Source of the DNA: Spongospora subterranea f. sp. subterranea
Taxonomy: Eukaryota > Endomyxa: Phytomyxea > Phytomyxea > Plasmodiophorida
Direction of reading: 5' to 3'
DNA: 64,000 nucleotides
NCBI GenBank assembly: GCA_049724395.1
Contig: JAUGWO010000159.1
Span: 62,001 to 126,000, forward strand
The notes below the pieces were generated by a model. The model did not search any database. It was not told where the DNA came from and saw only the letters and a program-made list of their open reading frames with translations. A program made the translations under genes and the position numbers. Within the stretch, counting starts at the first letter, position 1; every line of letters begins with the position of its first letter. Below are positions 46,234 to 56,008 of this stretch, piece after piece.

Positions 46234-46337
46234 TGGGTGATCGCCTCTGTTTATATAATAAAAGTAATATATCGGAGAGATTCAAGCATCAATTCGTCAG
46301 CAATTCGTTATCGTTTGAAAGTATCACCATGCCGGTA

Positions 46338-46925
46338 TCACGGTTGTCTCCGTATTTGTTTAACTGTTTTGATTTTGGGCCCGAACTTCCCGATCTTGTT
46401 CTCACTCTCAGCGTGAGCTTGTTCTCCTACTTTTACCGTGAGATGCGATCTCCGACGAACAAGCTGTCCAGTACGTCCTAGAATCTCGTCAGTATAAAAG
46501 GAACAGATTGAACCCAGATAGACCTCGTCCATGGATTGATATCATTCTGGTGTATGTTCCTTTTCCCACCACAGCTTCTTTGACTACGAGACGATCGCGG
46601 TTCATACCGAAGTTGTTGACAGCGTTGTTAACCGCGTTCTCAATACATTTCCTAACAAACACCGACTTTCGCTTCTCATTGAGCTCCATCTGAATTATGG
46701 CTTCTGATGCAGATAAGCCGCGAACTAATCGGGCGATCTGTTTCAAATTCGGTGAAACTTCACATAAAGTTGATACGCAATAGCGCTCGCTACCTCGTTC
46801 AGCTTTTTGGGACTGATACTGATGTTGCGATGATGGGCGAGCGCAATCTTGTGTGTCGAAAGGGCCAGTTGGGTGGAAAACAACCGGCAAACCGGGCTGC
46901 ACAGAGAACGCATCTGCCAGATCAT
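46338..46925 (-). CDS. MRPL22: Mitochondrial ribosomal protein uL22m
   Basis: uL22 lines the exit tunnel of the large subunit. Three exons join to MIWQMRSLCSPVCRLFSTQL (an Arg/Ser-rich start suited to a mitochondrial presequence), then HHRNISISPKKLNE. After an intron follow IARLVRGLSASEAIIQMELN, IENAVNNAVNNFGMNRDRL and VVKEAVVGKGTYTRMISIHG. After a second intron RTGQLVRRRSHLTVKVGE and the tail to the stop at 46338. The SPKKLN, RGL, NN and HGRGRTG patterns fit uL22. The presequence argues for the mitochondrial form. A start at 46913 is an alternative. Confidence 0.85.
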
Positions 46926-47121
46926 GACGAAGGAGACTGAATCTGTGCGATGGCAGAAGAGCAACCCCAGGTACAGTGGAATACAGGAGTTGGTCGGCGG
47001 CGCTACGGACCAGATCTACACTCCTATCATTGAATGGATATTCCAGAGCGTCGCTCAATCACCTCAAACCGAAACGGCCTAGCACATATCACAGACATTT
47101 GAAATCATAAATTGATAGTGG

Positions 47122-47535
47122 TCAAGTTTGCGATTTTTTTATTTGTAGACATCGGCTGATTATTGCGCGTTGGGTCCATGCAAGATCCCTCATCAGACTG
47201 GAATATGTTGGTTTGCTAGGCTGGGCGACCACCGATTGTGTCCTCAGTGCTGGTTCCTCGCTGGGAGCTGGTGGCGCCACCCATGTTGGATATACAAGCT
47301 TACTATCGGATCTCCACACGATGACCGTTGCATCTCCGACACTTCTTGCAATCTCTTCGTACAGCCGCCTGGTCTCGAACAGCCTCTTGCGAACCCTATG
47401 GCCGCGATATCTGGATTGGATAATCACGGACGCTCTCTCTTCCATATGTGGAACAAACGGGTATTTGCGGCTTGAGAAGCGAGACGCCATGGCCATGGCG
47501 TAACAATGTGCGTGGACTGTCACAGGGTCATGCAC
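47122..47535 (-). CDS. IQ-motif protein resembling IQCC
   Basis: The frame contains one IQ motif, VIIQSRYRGHRVRKRLFETR, followed by RLYEEIARSVGD. A Trp-containing middle and a C-terminal helix, SLMRDLAWTQRAIISR, end the protein. IQCC has the same order: an N-terminal IQ motif, a YEAIVREVEGD-like stretch and a C-terminal helix with LLWLQQAINSRKEYL. IQ motifs bind calmodulin; the role of IQCC is poorly known. The likely start is the internal ATG at 47445 (MEERASVIIQ), giving about 107 residues; 47535 opens the frame. It lies upstream of and co-oriented with uL22m. The family match is short, so the call is moderate. Confidence 0.5.
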   Translation of the reverse strand: MHDPVTVHAHCYAMAMASRFSSRKYPFVPHMEERASVIIQSRYRGHRVRKRLFETRRLYEEIARSVGDATVIVWRSDSKLVYPTWVAPPAPSEEPALRTQSVVAQPSKPTYSSLMRDLAWTQRAIISRCLQIKKSQT

Positions 47536-47544
47536 AACCCATCT

Positions 47545-48010
47545 CTCTCGATAATGTGAACGACCATGTTATATCTGGTCGCGGGCGAGATATAATAGGC
47601 TACCGACTACCTCGCGAATACGGGAACTCGACGATTGCCTGTTCCTGGCCACATATGTCGAGGACCTCATTATTGCATCACGGTCCTTGACTAGTATCAT
47701 GCATTTGATGGCTAGCGACCAATTCACGAATAAAATGATGCCGAAGAGCAAGATGTTTCATTGAGTGATTGATTTCATATTGAGAGGTCAGGCGACGGCC
47801 ATCTGTGTCTATTCCGACGGTACTACCCAGATCCTTCGTATGCAGATATGGGCCGCGATTTGGACCATCAAAATGGAACTTGCTGTCTTTCCCATCAACT
47901 TTGGGGATATCGACACTTGTCGAAAGCATATCCTGGTGGTTCTGGTCCGGTTATCGATGTTTGTTTTCTGGTGACGCTCCAAACGCCTAATCTCTTGGTC
48001 TAGTTCCGCG
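47545..48010 (-). pseudogene. Rearranged Ty1/copia RT-RNase H relic
   Basis: The minus strand reads TSQYEINHSMKHLALRHHFI followed by RELVASHQ (the conserved end of copia RNase H) near 47810-47700. Further downstream on the same strand it reads RIREVVGSLLYLARDQIRPR, the copia motif that normally lies before RNase H. The order is therefore inverted relative to an intact element, and stops interrupt both parts. No LTR was found. Confidence 0.65.
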
Positions 48011-48085
48011 TCTAACAAACATGTGTGCGGGTTCTGTCGTTGATGCCTCCTTTCTCCCCCTTTTCCGGCATGTCTGGGAGCTTGT

Positions 48086-48319
48086 TGGGACTGGTAATCT
48101 GTTCAAGTTTCATGCAATCGAGGAGTGCCGAGCACGAGCCGGACCGACTACAGTAGGTTTGTTAGATCGGAGAGGGTTAATCGCCATCAGCTTCAACAGT
48201 TGACCTGGAAATGTGGAAGCTGATGGCGATAACCCAGGGTTACCAAACCTAATGTAGTCAGTCCGGCTCGTGCTCAGCACTCCTCTATTGCATGAAACTT
48301 GGATAGATTACCAGTCCCC
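48086..48319. repeat. MITE-like inverted repeat (arms about 105 bp)
   Basis: Left arm 48086-48197 and right arm 48217-48319 are reverse complements with few mismatches; the loop is about 20 nt. The outer ends read GGGACTGGTAATCT and its complement. Inside both arms are TTCATGCAAT, GAGCACGAGCCGGAC and ATCGCCATCAGCTTC. No coding potential. The structure fits a miniature inverted-repeat transposon or a fold-back RNA. Confidence 0.85.
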
Positions 48320-48377
48320 ACCTCCGGCTCGCGCCCCTCATGCAGAATTTGATCAGTAAATTGCATTTAGGAGTGGC

Positions 48378-48902
48378 AACGGGTTGATCACAACCGGGTG
48401 CAGATCCAAACCCGTTGTTGCCAAACCGAATCAAACCGGCTTGACCAAAAGACGCAGAATTGTTTCATAATAAGATTTGGCATTAACCTCACCTGGAATT
48501 TCTCAATGGAACAAGTCGATTTCTTGGACCTGACAATCCTGAAATCTTATGAAGGCGTCATCTCGTTCAGATCTTACCGTAAGATCTGAACGAGATCAGG
48601 ATTGTTTTAATCCCTGCGCAAGAATGTGCCTAAATCACTAATTTTACAGTCTTTTCTAAAGTTTAACTGATCATTCTTCCAAAACACTGGTGAATAAATC
48701 ACATTAATTCCTCATTTACATTTTAAGGAGCGAACAGAGTTGGCGGAGAAAGAAAAATATATTGTAACCGATTTGAAACCGGTTCCAAACCAGGTTGAAC
48801 CGGGATGATTTCAAACCGGTTTGAGTCGGTTTGGAAGCCGGCTGCAACCGGTGTTGGGCATTTTCTGCCAAACCGGTTTGAGCAGTTTAAAACCGTTGAC
48901 AA
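48378..48902. repeat. Second MITE-like unit built of AAACCGG sub-repeats
   Basis: The left end (48378-48440) and the right end (48763-48900) both consist of repeats of the type CAAACCGGTTTG, and the right end resembles the left in reverse complement. A perfect hairpin lies inside (48560-48596). The 14-mer ATTGCATGAAACTT occurs just before this unit (48287-48300) and just after it (48902-48915), and inverted at the left arm of the neighbouring unit. Confidence 0.55.
48560..48596. repeat. Perfect 17-bp palindrome with 3-nt loop
   Basis: ATCTCGTTCAGATCTTA, loop CCG, then the exact complement TAAGATCTGAACGAGAT. The wider flanks CAATCCTG and CAGGATTG are also complementary. It could form a strong hairpin, but no T-run follows to suggest a terminator. 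Confidence 0.9.
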
Positions 48903-48915
48903 TTGCATGAAACTT

Positions 48916-49285
48916 TAATAGAATGTTCGGTTGATATACCCTGCGTTAGTCGTGGCAGAAGGTCTCTTCTCCGTCGATATTGCCTGATGAGGGTTCGACA
49001 CACGATAATTCATTTCAACTGCTGCATGGTCTTGAACTGATCCTCAACGATGTTGACGAGCACCGGCCGAATCACGTTTCAGTGTTGGCAGGGTCCGCAA
49101 TGGCGACAACATGTCCACGTCAGTAACGATGATCGGTGTTGCAGTCACGGAATTGTGGGTTGACCGGCTGATCGCGACTGTACTAAGATTAGTGAGGAAG
49201 TCGGCGGTGGACGGCCGTTGCGGTTGGGGTTTTGGCTCCGATCGACAACTATCCCTCTGTCGCGGTGGATTCCATTTCATCATAA
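48916..49285. other. Spacer upstream of TAF7
   Basis: A minus frame (49394-49044) shadows the TAF7 first exon. No independent gene is supported. The TAF7 promoter and leader should lie here. Confidence 0.4.
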
Positions 49286-50883
49286 ATGGAGCACATAGTG
49301 CATGATAGGGCGTCGCCATCATTACTAAACGGGGTCGCCGATAGTTCCAGACCCCCGCCCGATTCGCAAGCCCATGGCACGGCCGCCAAATCACGGCTGG
49401 AGCAGCAGGTCGTGCTGCGTCTTCCCGAACTGCTCGCAGCCAAAATTCGTCAGCGAATTAATGAGCAAACTCTGACCAGCGCGTCAATTTCAATTCATCC
49501 AATTGGTTTGCTGCAACAAGATAACGCTGTTTTTTGTGGTTTTTTATATTTTTTTTACCGTAGATGAAAGGAATATGACCTTCAGAGTGGAAGATATGGG
49601 GGATTTTCCTGCTACTCTTGTTGATTTGCCATGTATTATTGAAGCTTTGAAGACCTGGGATGGTGCTGCTTATTATAAAAGCGCTGATATTTGCCAGGTC
49701 CTTGTGCGCGACTATCATTCGACGTTAAATTGATTCAATTCTATTGCTGCAGATGCTGCTTGTTAGAGATCAGGGAGATTCTGATGCTCCACCGCTGCAA
49801 TTTCCTTCTGGTCTGACGCCTCCGACTGCCCACATTAGGGAAAGACGATTTCGCAAGCCTCAGGTACCATCTATTGGTATGTTTTTGTCACAGGTCCTCT
49901 GACAACGGGCCGAAATCAGTTTCCAAAAGACGAAATCGTTCAAGCTGAAGGCCATTTATGGAACATTCTTCAAGGGCAACCTCAAATACACTATGAACTT
50001 ATCGAGGAGGAAGTAGAGGTTGAAGAAGAAGAGGAAGAAGGTTCTGGTGACTTTTTTTACTCACACCTTCGTCGATGCTAACCATATAAACCTTAGAATA
50101 TGAAAGTGGTGATGAATGGGAAGAAGAAGAAGAGGAGGAAGAAGAGGAGGAGGAAGAAAAGTGGCAATCAACTTCTGTTCCGACTGCAAGAACAGAATCA
50201 ATAAGGCGCGAGACACCAGCCAGCTTCATGGACGATACTCCAATGAGCATAGTCAGGAATACTCCTATGGGCTCTGTTCAATCTCCCGGACGTTTACCAG
50301 GTTAATTGCTCATGTTTGCATCGTAAATCTGTCCCTGATTATCGTAATAGTATCGTTGCGAGATTCGCAACGCATTCTCAACCAAACTCCAACGTCACTT
50401 CCTCATTCAGCCCCGCCATCTGCCAATGTCATTGGTTTTGCTTCTCCAGAACCAGTTGTTTCACGAGTCAGGTTTCAGCCGTCTCCAACTTCGTTTTCAG
50501 GTTTTCCCGTTCCATCCACGATCGCCGAGTTCCCCCCTAAACTTGAAGCTCCTGAAGCGAATTCCTGTCCTGGGTCTATTCCACAATTGACTCCGGTTTT
50601 GGATCCATCCGAGATGGCAGAAATTTTCGAAACAGTCGCCATCGAGTCGGTGAATATTGATGAAGATATGACTTCTGATGTCAAAGACAATTCGGAGGAC
50701 AAGCATAAGCAAGGCCTAAGGCAGGAACTCGAGGCAGAAATCGCAGAGATAGAAGCGCGAGTCGAAGACTTCACTGCCAAGGCGCAGACCGCTAACAAAA
50801 TTCTGAAAAAGAGATACACGAAAAATCTAGAGGATTCCGTAACTCTTCTCGAGGAAAAGCGTAAACTTTTGCTTGAGCTGTAA
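49286..50883 (+). CDS. TAF7: TFIID subunit TAF7
   Basis: TAF7 is a TFIID subunit that binds and restrains TAF1. Exon 1 (MEHIVHDRASPSLLNGVADS) leads to LEQQVVLRLPELLAAKIRQR and ISIHPI. An intron of about 50 nt joins to DERNMTFRVEDMGDFPATLV and DLPCIIEALKTWDGAAYYKS and ADICQVL, the core of the TAFII55 domain. The next exons have PPTAHIRERRFRKPQ and NQFPKDEIVQAEGHLWNIL. Acidic runs of Glu follow, then a Pro/Ser-rich stretch. The C-terminal coiled coil reads ELEAEIAEIEARVEDFTAKA and ends before TAA at 50881-50883. At least five introns. It converges with the oxidase gene, whose stop is 46 bp away. Confidence 0.9.
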
Positions 50884-50929
50884 TTATTTAATGTAATTTA
50901 TCAATACACTTATATATACATATCAGTTC

Positions 50930-52427
50930 TTATGTTGAGGTTGGAGCAAACATTTTGGATAGCAAACGGTTGAGAAACTGCCCCCTTGGATCATGACGCC
51001 GGCACAAGGTCGTAAAGTCATTCCATCGACGCAGATTATGTTCAGGCTGCCAAATGTCCAAGCAGAAGTGCTTGCCAAGGTGGGGAATACCTTGGCAAGG
51101 ATACAGTGCCTCCTGGATACTTCTCATCATTTCCATACAACCGGTTCCCCACGATCCATCGTGCGCCAGATAGACCAGGAACCCGATGAAACAGACCGCC
51201 GATCCATACGCTGGCGACAGCCACGCTTCTGACGGGCCTGTGCACCTGAAAATGAACGGATAGTGCAAGGTCGACGTTCCATTTGTGTCCAGCCATGAAC
51301 GCAGCGATCGCAGGGCGTTGGGGAGCTGGTCTAGGGGCACCGCAATCTCACAATTGATCTGAGGAACGGGAATCCCTTTACAGACGATCTCATGGAGAAA
51401 CCCCTTCTGGTCGGTCGTGTTTCGAAATCGGTCGATCGTGGCGAACTGACAGCCGACCAGGCAGGGATCCTTGGTGTGGTCGGCCATCTTCCCACTTAGC
51501 AGGTCGATCGTGGAGTTCAACGTTGGATCGGCACGCAAAACGGCGTCAATCTCCCCACGATCTTCGTCGATTCTCCAAACGTGAACCAGATCCGTTTCCG
51601 GATACCTGAACGAGCACTTCAAACAACAATACATGCCGTTCGGGAACGCCTTACCACCAGGCCTTACAGAATTCCGATTCTTCATTCCATTGGATCCAGC
51701 GTTCGGCGAACACTTCATAGCTGACGTTCATTTTCTTGCAGATGAAGGCCCGTAATGGGGACGTCTTCAGGGATATCGAGACGATAATTCCCAGCAGCCC
51801 TAGTGACCCGATATACGCGCCGAAATCGCCATCGCTCGCATCGATATCGACAACGTCGCCGTTGGCGCGGACCATGCGCAGGGAATGAATCGCGTCGCTG
51901 AATGAAGATTGCTGCAATCCCTGGCCATGGGTTGAGGTGCTAACACACCCGGCCAGGGTTTGCATCCCAATAACACCAGGTGAGCACGAGATCATCAATG
52001 CTTTCTCGGTGAGCAATGCGATCGCCGAGTCAACAGACGTCCCAGCCCCGAATCTGGCCGTACTGTTCTCGTGATCGACGCGCTCCAATCCTGTGAAATG
52101 CGACAGCTCGACCAGCACGGAATCGCCATCGTCAACGGCGGCGATCGCTTCATAGGCTAACCCCGACCCAATCGGCCTGATTTTCCGATCCGGACTGCTG
52201 ACGAGAATGGCCGAGATCTCTTCCTCGGTTTTCGGCCTGAACACCTGGGTTCGCCGCCCCAATGGCGTCATTCCGCACCAGTTCATGAGAATGGGGTTCG
52301 CAACGGGGCTCACGCCGTGGACGTCAACCGGGTCATGCAACATCGGCTCCGGTTTCTCATCAGCGATTGGCAACGCGGCAGGTCCCTTTTGAGGCACCGC
52401 TTCAACATGATACTCAACGGCCGACAT
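50930..52427 (-). CDS. FAD-linked aldonolactone oxidase (ALO / gulonolactone oxidase type)
   Basis: This vanillyl-alcohol-oxidase-family flavoenzyme makes ascorbate or erythroascorbate from an aldono-lactone. It has two exons. Exon 1 (MSAVEYHVEAVPQKGPAAL) has the FAD-binding segments KIRPIGSGLAYEAIAAVDDG, ELSHFTGLERVDHENSTARF and the PP-loop-like TLAGCVSTSTHGQGLQQSSF. It ends CKAWW at a short intron near 51660-51600, joining to YPETDLVHVWRIDEDRG. The C-terminus has the ALO-domain ending HLGKHFCLDIWQPE, RWNDFTTLCRRHDPRGQFLN. No signal peptide or membrane segment is evident. The usual HWGK of the family is HLGK here. Whether the substrate is L-gulono-, L-galactono- or D-arabinono-lactone cannot be told. 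Confidence 0.85.
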
Positions 52428-52784
52428 CGTCTAAGCGAAATCGGTGTCCTTCCTCTCAGATTAGGATATCTGACAGCACACGACAGACAGAAAAAATGAA
52501 AAAACCCTTGTGGATATTTTCAAGGCAATACAGTACTATCTGGACTGGAGGAAATGGATCGGATCGGCAAATGCCGACAGGGTCAGACAGACAGACTCGG
52601 TAGCGCCACAAACGCACATAGGTAACGGGATTGCGCAACTCCGTTATTTTAGGGGTGCACGGTAAAATTCGGTGTCTGCGACTGAAACTTTCCGTGTCGA
52701 AACGTTAACGAGTTGGTCCCGATCATGAAAGCGATATCACCATTGGTGGAGGCCACAAATTTGAACAATAGAAATATGTGGATT
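52428..52784. other. Spacer between ALO and TRM5; nothing seen
   Basis: Only short frames; no repeat or RNA gene. It should hold the ALO promoter and TRM5 3' end. Confidence 0.5.
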
Positions 52785-54507
52785 TTATGGACCGCCTTCG
52801 TTCAGACAAATTCGTTTCGAAGCCCTTTCTTCAGAATTCTGTGGTAAATCAAACGATAGACAATACATATCCTTCTTCGGTGCGACAGCTCGAACCCTAT
52901 TCGCAACGCTCAGGGGCAACAGCAACTCATGTGCGGAAACAAACACGATTACGTACCAGTGCAGTTCGGGATCCGAAATCGGCAAGCGTAGGAAACCTTC
53001 AGCGCGCTGAGTGATCAGAAATGCGTTGGTCAAGAGCCGACGATGGAACAACCAATGAAACACAACGCTAAACCTGCAGAATGTCGGCTTCTTTATCTTC
53101 AGCCGATGTGAAACAATAGACGTGAATTCGCGGGCGTTTCTCGGACCCATCGTACTGATCGGCGAAAACATCTGTCAGGGGCGAAAAACAATTGGTGAGA
53201 CGACGCCTTGGAACGAAAACACCCAGGGAATCAAGCCCCAACCGACCTACCTAGGAACTCCAACGCCATCGCAGGTAAATTCATGACGATATGATCGAAC
53301 ATGGGCATATTCCCTTGGCGTTGTTTGTGTCGCGATTGACGGAAGAACTCCCTGGCGTCGAGGTTGTATGGAAATATTTTCCCCTCTGTTTCGAAGAACC
53401 AAATTGAAAAACCAGAATTTCGGCCGACCCCGTAACAATTACCGAGTCCATTAAGAACCACATTTTGTTCCAGATAATGGACGGATCGTGGATTGAGGTC
53501 GTTAGCGTGGATGACGCACGACCTTTGCGAGGCGGCGGGAATGGCAAATGGACCAACGCCACAGAATAGATCTCCGATGATTTGGCCGCTTTTGAAAAGA
53601 CTTGGCAATACGCAGGTGTTCTGTCTGGAGACGGGAATTCCAATAAACCTAAGCGATCGCAAACGGGTGACGAACGGTCAAAACAAAATATCGACGAAGA
53701 CCACGACCCGAACCTCGCGGAAATTGAACCGGAACCGACATCCATGTTCTACAACTTCCGCATTGAGGTCGTCTACTCCGCCAATAACTTCCATATCGAA
53801 AACGCGAAACTCGTTGGAAATCGAACCGACCTTGTTCACGACCGATTTGATGGGCGAAAATTTCTGATTGGTGGGAAAACAGGGTTTTGAGAAAGAGAGA
53901 AGGTGGTTGATGACGGATGAATAGTATTACGTCAAGTATGATTTGGGCGATGATATGTTTGTAAGGAAGTTGCCTCTCTCTGAGATTGACATGTGCAATG
54001 TGACCGATTGTTTCAAACGCGGAGACGGCGCACGATGCTGGCAGTGTTTTCTTCATGATTTGCTCTGGAAAGGGAAGTTAGCGAGGAAAGAGAGAATCAT
54101 GGGAATCCAGTACCTGCAGAGAACGAATCATAGGTCAGATCAAGGTGATATGGAACTTGAACCGCCGCGTTGGACCGAGCGAACTCCTGAACATTGGCGG
54201 GCAGATCGTCGAGACTCTTGATCGACTCCTGCAGCACCACCAGACGCATGCCGGGGTCGTCCGGATCCTTGACGACGGTCAGGATCTTCGGGCGATTAAT
54301 GAGAAACGGGCGCAATCCCGAATTCGACAGGAACAGACCACAACTGCGACACGGAACACGAAGGGCCAACAGGTTCAATGTCGTATTGAATATCGACCGA
54401 TCCAGCTCCATCATATTGGGTCCTAACCTGATTCCCATTGTGATATTGCTCGCTGGGATGACAAACAACAGCTGTAGCGCCAGCCGGATGGCTATATTAC
54501 GTAACAC
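52785..54507 (-). CDS. TRMT5: tRNA (guanine37-N1)-methyltransferase TRM5
   Basis: TRM5 makes m1G37 next to the anticodon. Exon 1 (54507 to about 54115) reads [20 protein letters not shown] and [20 protein letters not shown], ending DSFSA. An intron joins to [20 protein letters not shown] and [20 protein letters not shown]. The next exon reads [20 protein letters not shown] and RFRFNFRE, then [10 protein letters not shown]. The SAM site is [19 protein letters not shown], followed by [16 protein letters not shown], and the catalytic [12 protein letters not shown]-terminal exons read [19 protein letters not shown] and [20 protein letters not shown]. All key TRM5 motifs are present. The frame starts at 54507 with [15 protein letters not shown], which could serve as a mitochondrial presequence; an internal Met precedes GIRLGPN, so a dual location is possible. 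Confidence 0.92.
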
Positions 54508-56008
54508 TGTAATATGCCGTACGGACTGGTTCGTATCTGTCGATCACTGCATCTACGTTTCAACGCTTGATCCGGCGTTTGAAAACGACTGGAGTGTCGC
54601 GGACCAATGCGTTATCCAATAAATTCAGCATTCGATCGTTGGTGGCAACGTACTGTAGGTGATTGATCGGCAGGGAGGTTCTAATGGTCACGATCTCAAC
54701 GATCAACCTCCTCCGTTAACGGTTATCGAGAACGAGCCGGATATATCCATGGGGCCTCGAGCCCGATAAACCATTTGTTTCCAGCCCTCATCGTCACCAT
54801 TACTTACAATTGCCGAAATCAAAAACCAACACGGTTTGAGGTACTACCTGTCTGGAACACAACATTTTTGGCAAAAAAAAAGTAAATCGGCAGAATCTGG
54901 ATACCCTTCATAATATGACGATGAATGGGCCAAGGTCCATGGATTGATCAGGTCGCCCCGAACCCCTATTTAAGGTCCGATGAGAAAGGCCCAAACGTGA
55001 TCAAGGTGTAAACGCGGTACGTCATCCCAGAACAAGCGATTATCGTCAAACCGTTGCGGCCGACATTGTGCCAGCGAGATATCAGCCGCGGGCGTTTTCC
55101 GGAACACGATTGTTTCGCCTGGTAAATGGCGTGCGCTTTCCGCGCCGTCCAGTCGCGGTCTGGATATTGTTCGATGATGTCAAGGAGCATCAAGCCGGAT
55201 ATCCGGGGCGCCGGGTGTTGGGACTTTGGTGGAACTTCACCTCGACGTTCTTGTTGCCGTTCGAACCGTCGGTCGCCACACGTGATCGCAGTCATGATCA
55301 AGCCATCGCTTCTGATCATGCCAACAGCAGGTCCTTCACCTCGTCTTTGAGCCCCAGCCCCATACGCCGGCGAGTTCCAGATCGTGGTGGCTGACACGAG
55401 ACAAACGGGTCGGCGTCGCGGCACTGCATCAGCTCCGAAAGGGACAAACGAGTTTGATGTACCGCCCCTAAATGCCTAATGCAATCCCCCCCCCCCCCCA
55501 ACGAGACTGATCGTTGCCATCGTACCGATAAATTCGCCATTTTCACCTCGTGAGCGAGTTAAGTTCGTAAATCCGAATTTTCCAATGAGATGTCACTTCA
55601 CTGGTTGACAAACCGGTCAGTGAAAGCCAGCACAATCGCAGCCCCCCAAAATAATGATTCTAAAGATACTCCAGCTTGAATTTTATATGTATATTCCAGA
55701 TGGCAATTTCGTAATTGCATGAACAGCGTATCATTCTCCAAAATGTTGACAAAACTGGTGCTGGCCGCTGGGCAATTGATCTACCTAGGAACATCGTCAA
55801 TTAGTGTTGGGGAAATGAGCTCATTTCCCCAGTGAGGCGGTGTGGACAGGTTTGACAGTCCACCAATATCTGAGATGGCGACACGCGACCAGCACACGCG
55901 AACTGTCAATCGCCACAGTTGGGGTGATCTAGCACGTGCCGTTTCAGGGCCAGCTCAACCGCCATAGATGACCCATTTCGTATTGGGGATTGGCTGAGCA
56001 AGGGAACA
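54508..56008. other. Intergenic with unassigned GC-rich ORF and poly-C tract
   Basis: A minus frame at 55424-54966 (152 codons) and an overlapping plus frame at 55068-55394 are both open in GC-rich sequence; I recognise neither. The minus frame contains ISGLMLLDIIEQYPDRDW. A run of 14 C lies at 55486-55499, where sequencing or replication slippage is likely. Long frames on both strands are expected by chance in GC-rich DNA. Confidence 0.35.

Noticed and set aside
54966-55424. 152-codon minus ORF as a gene
   Set aside because: GC-rich DNA opens long frames by chance, and the opposite strand is open over the same bases; no domain recognised.
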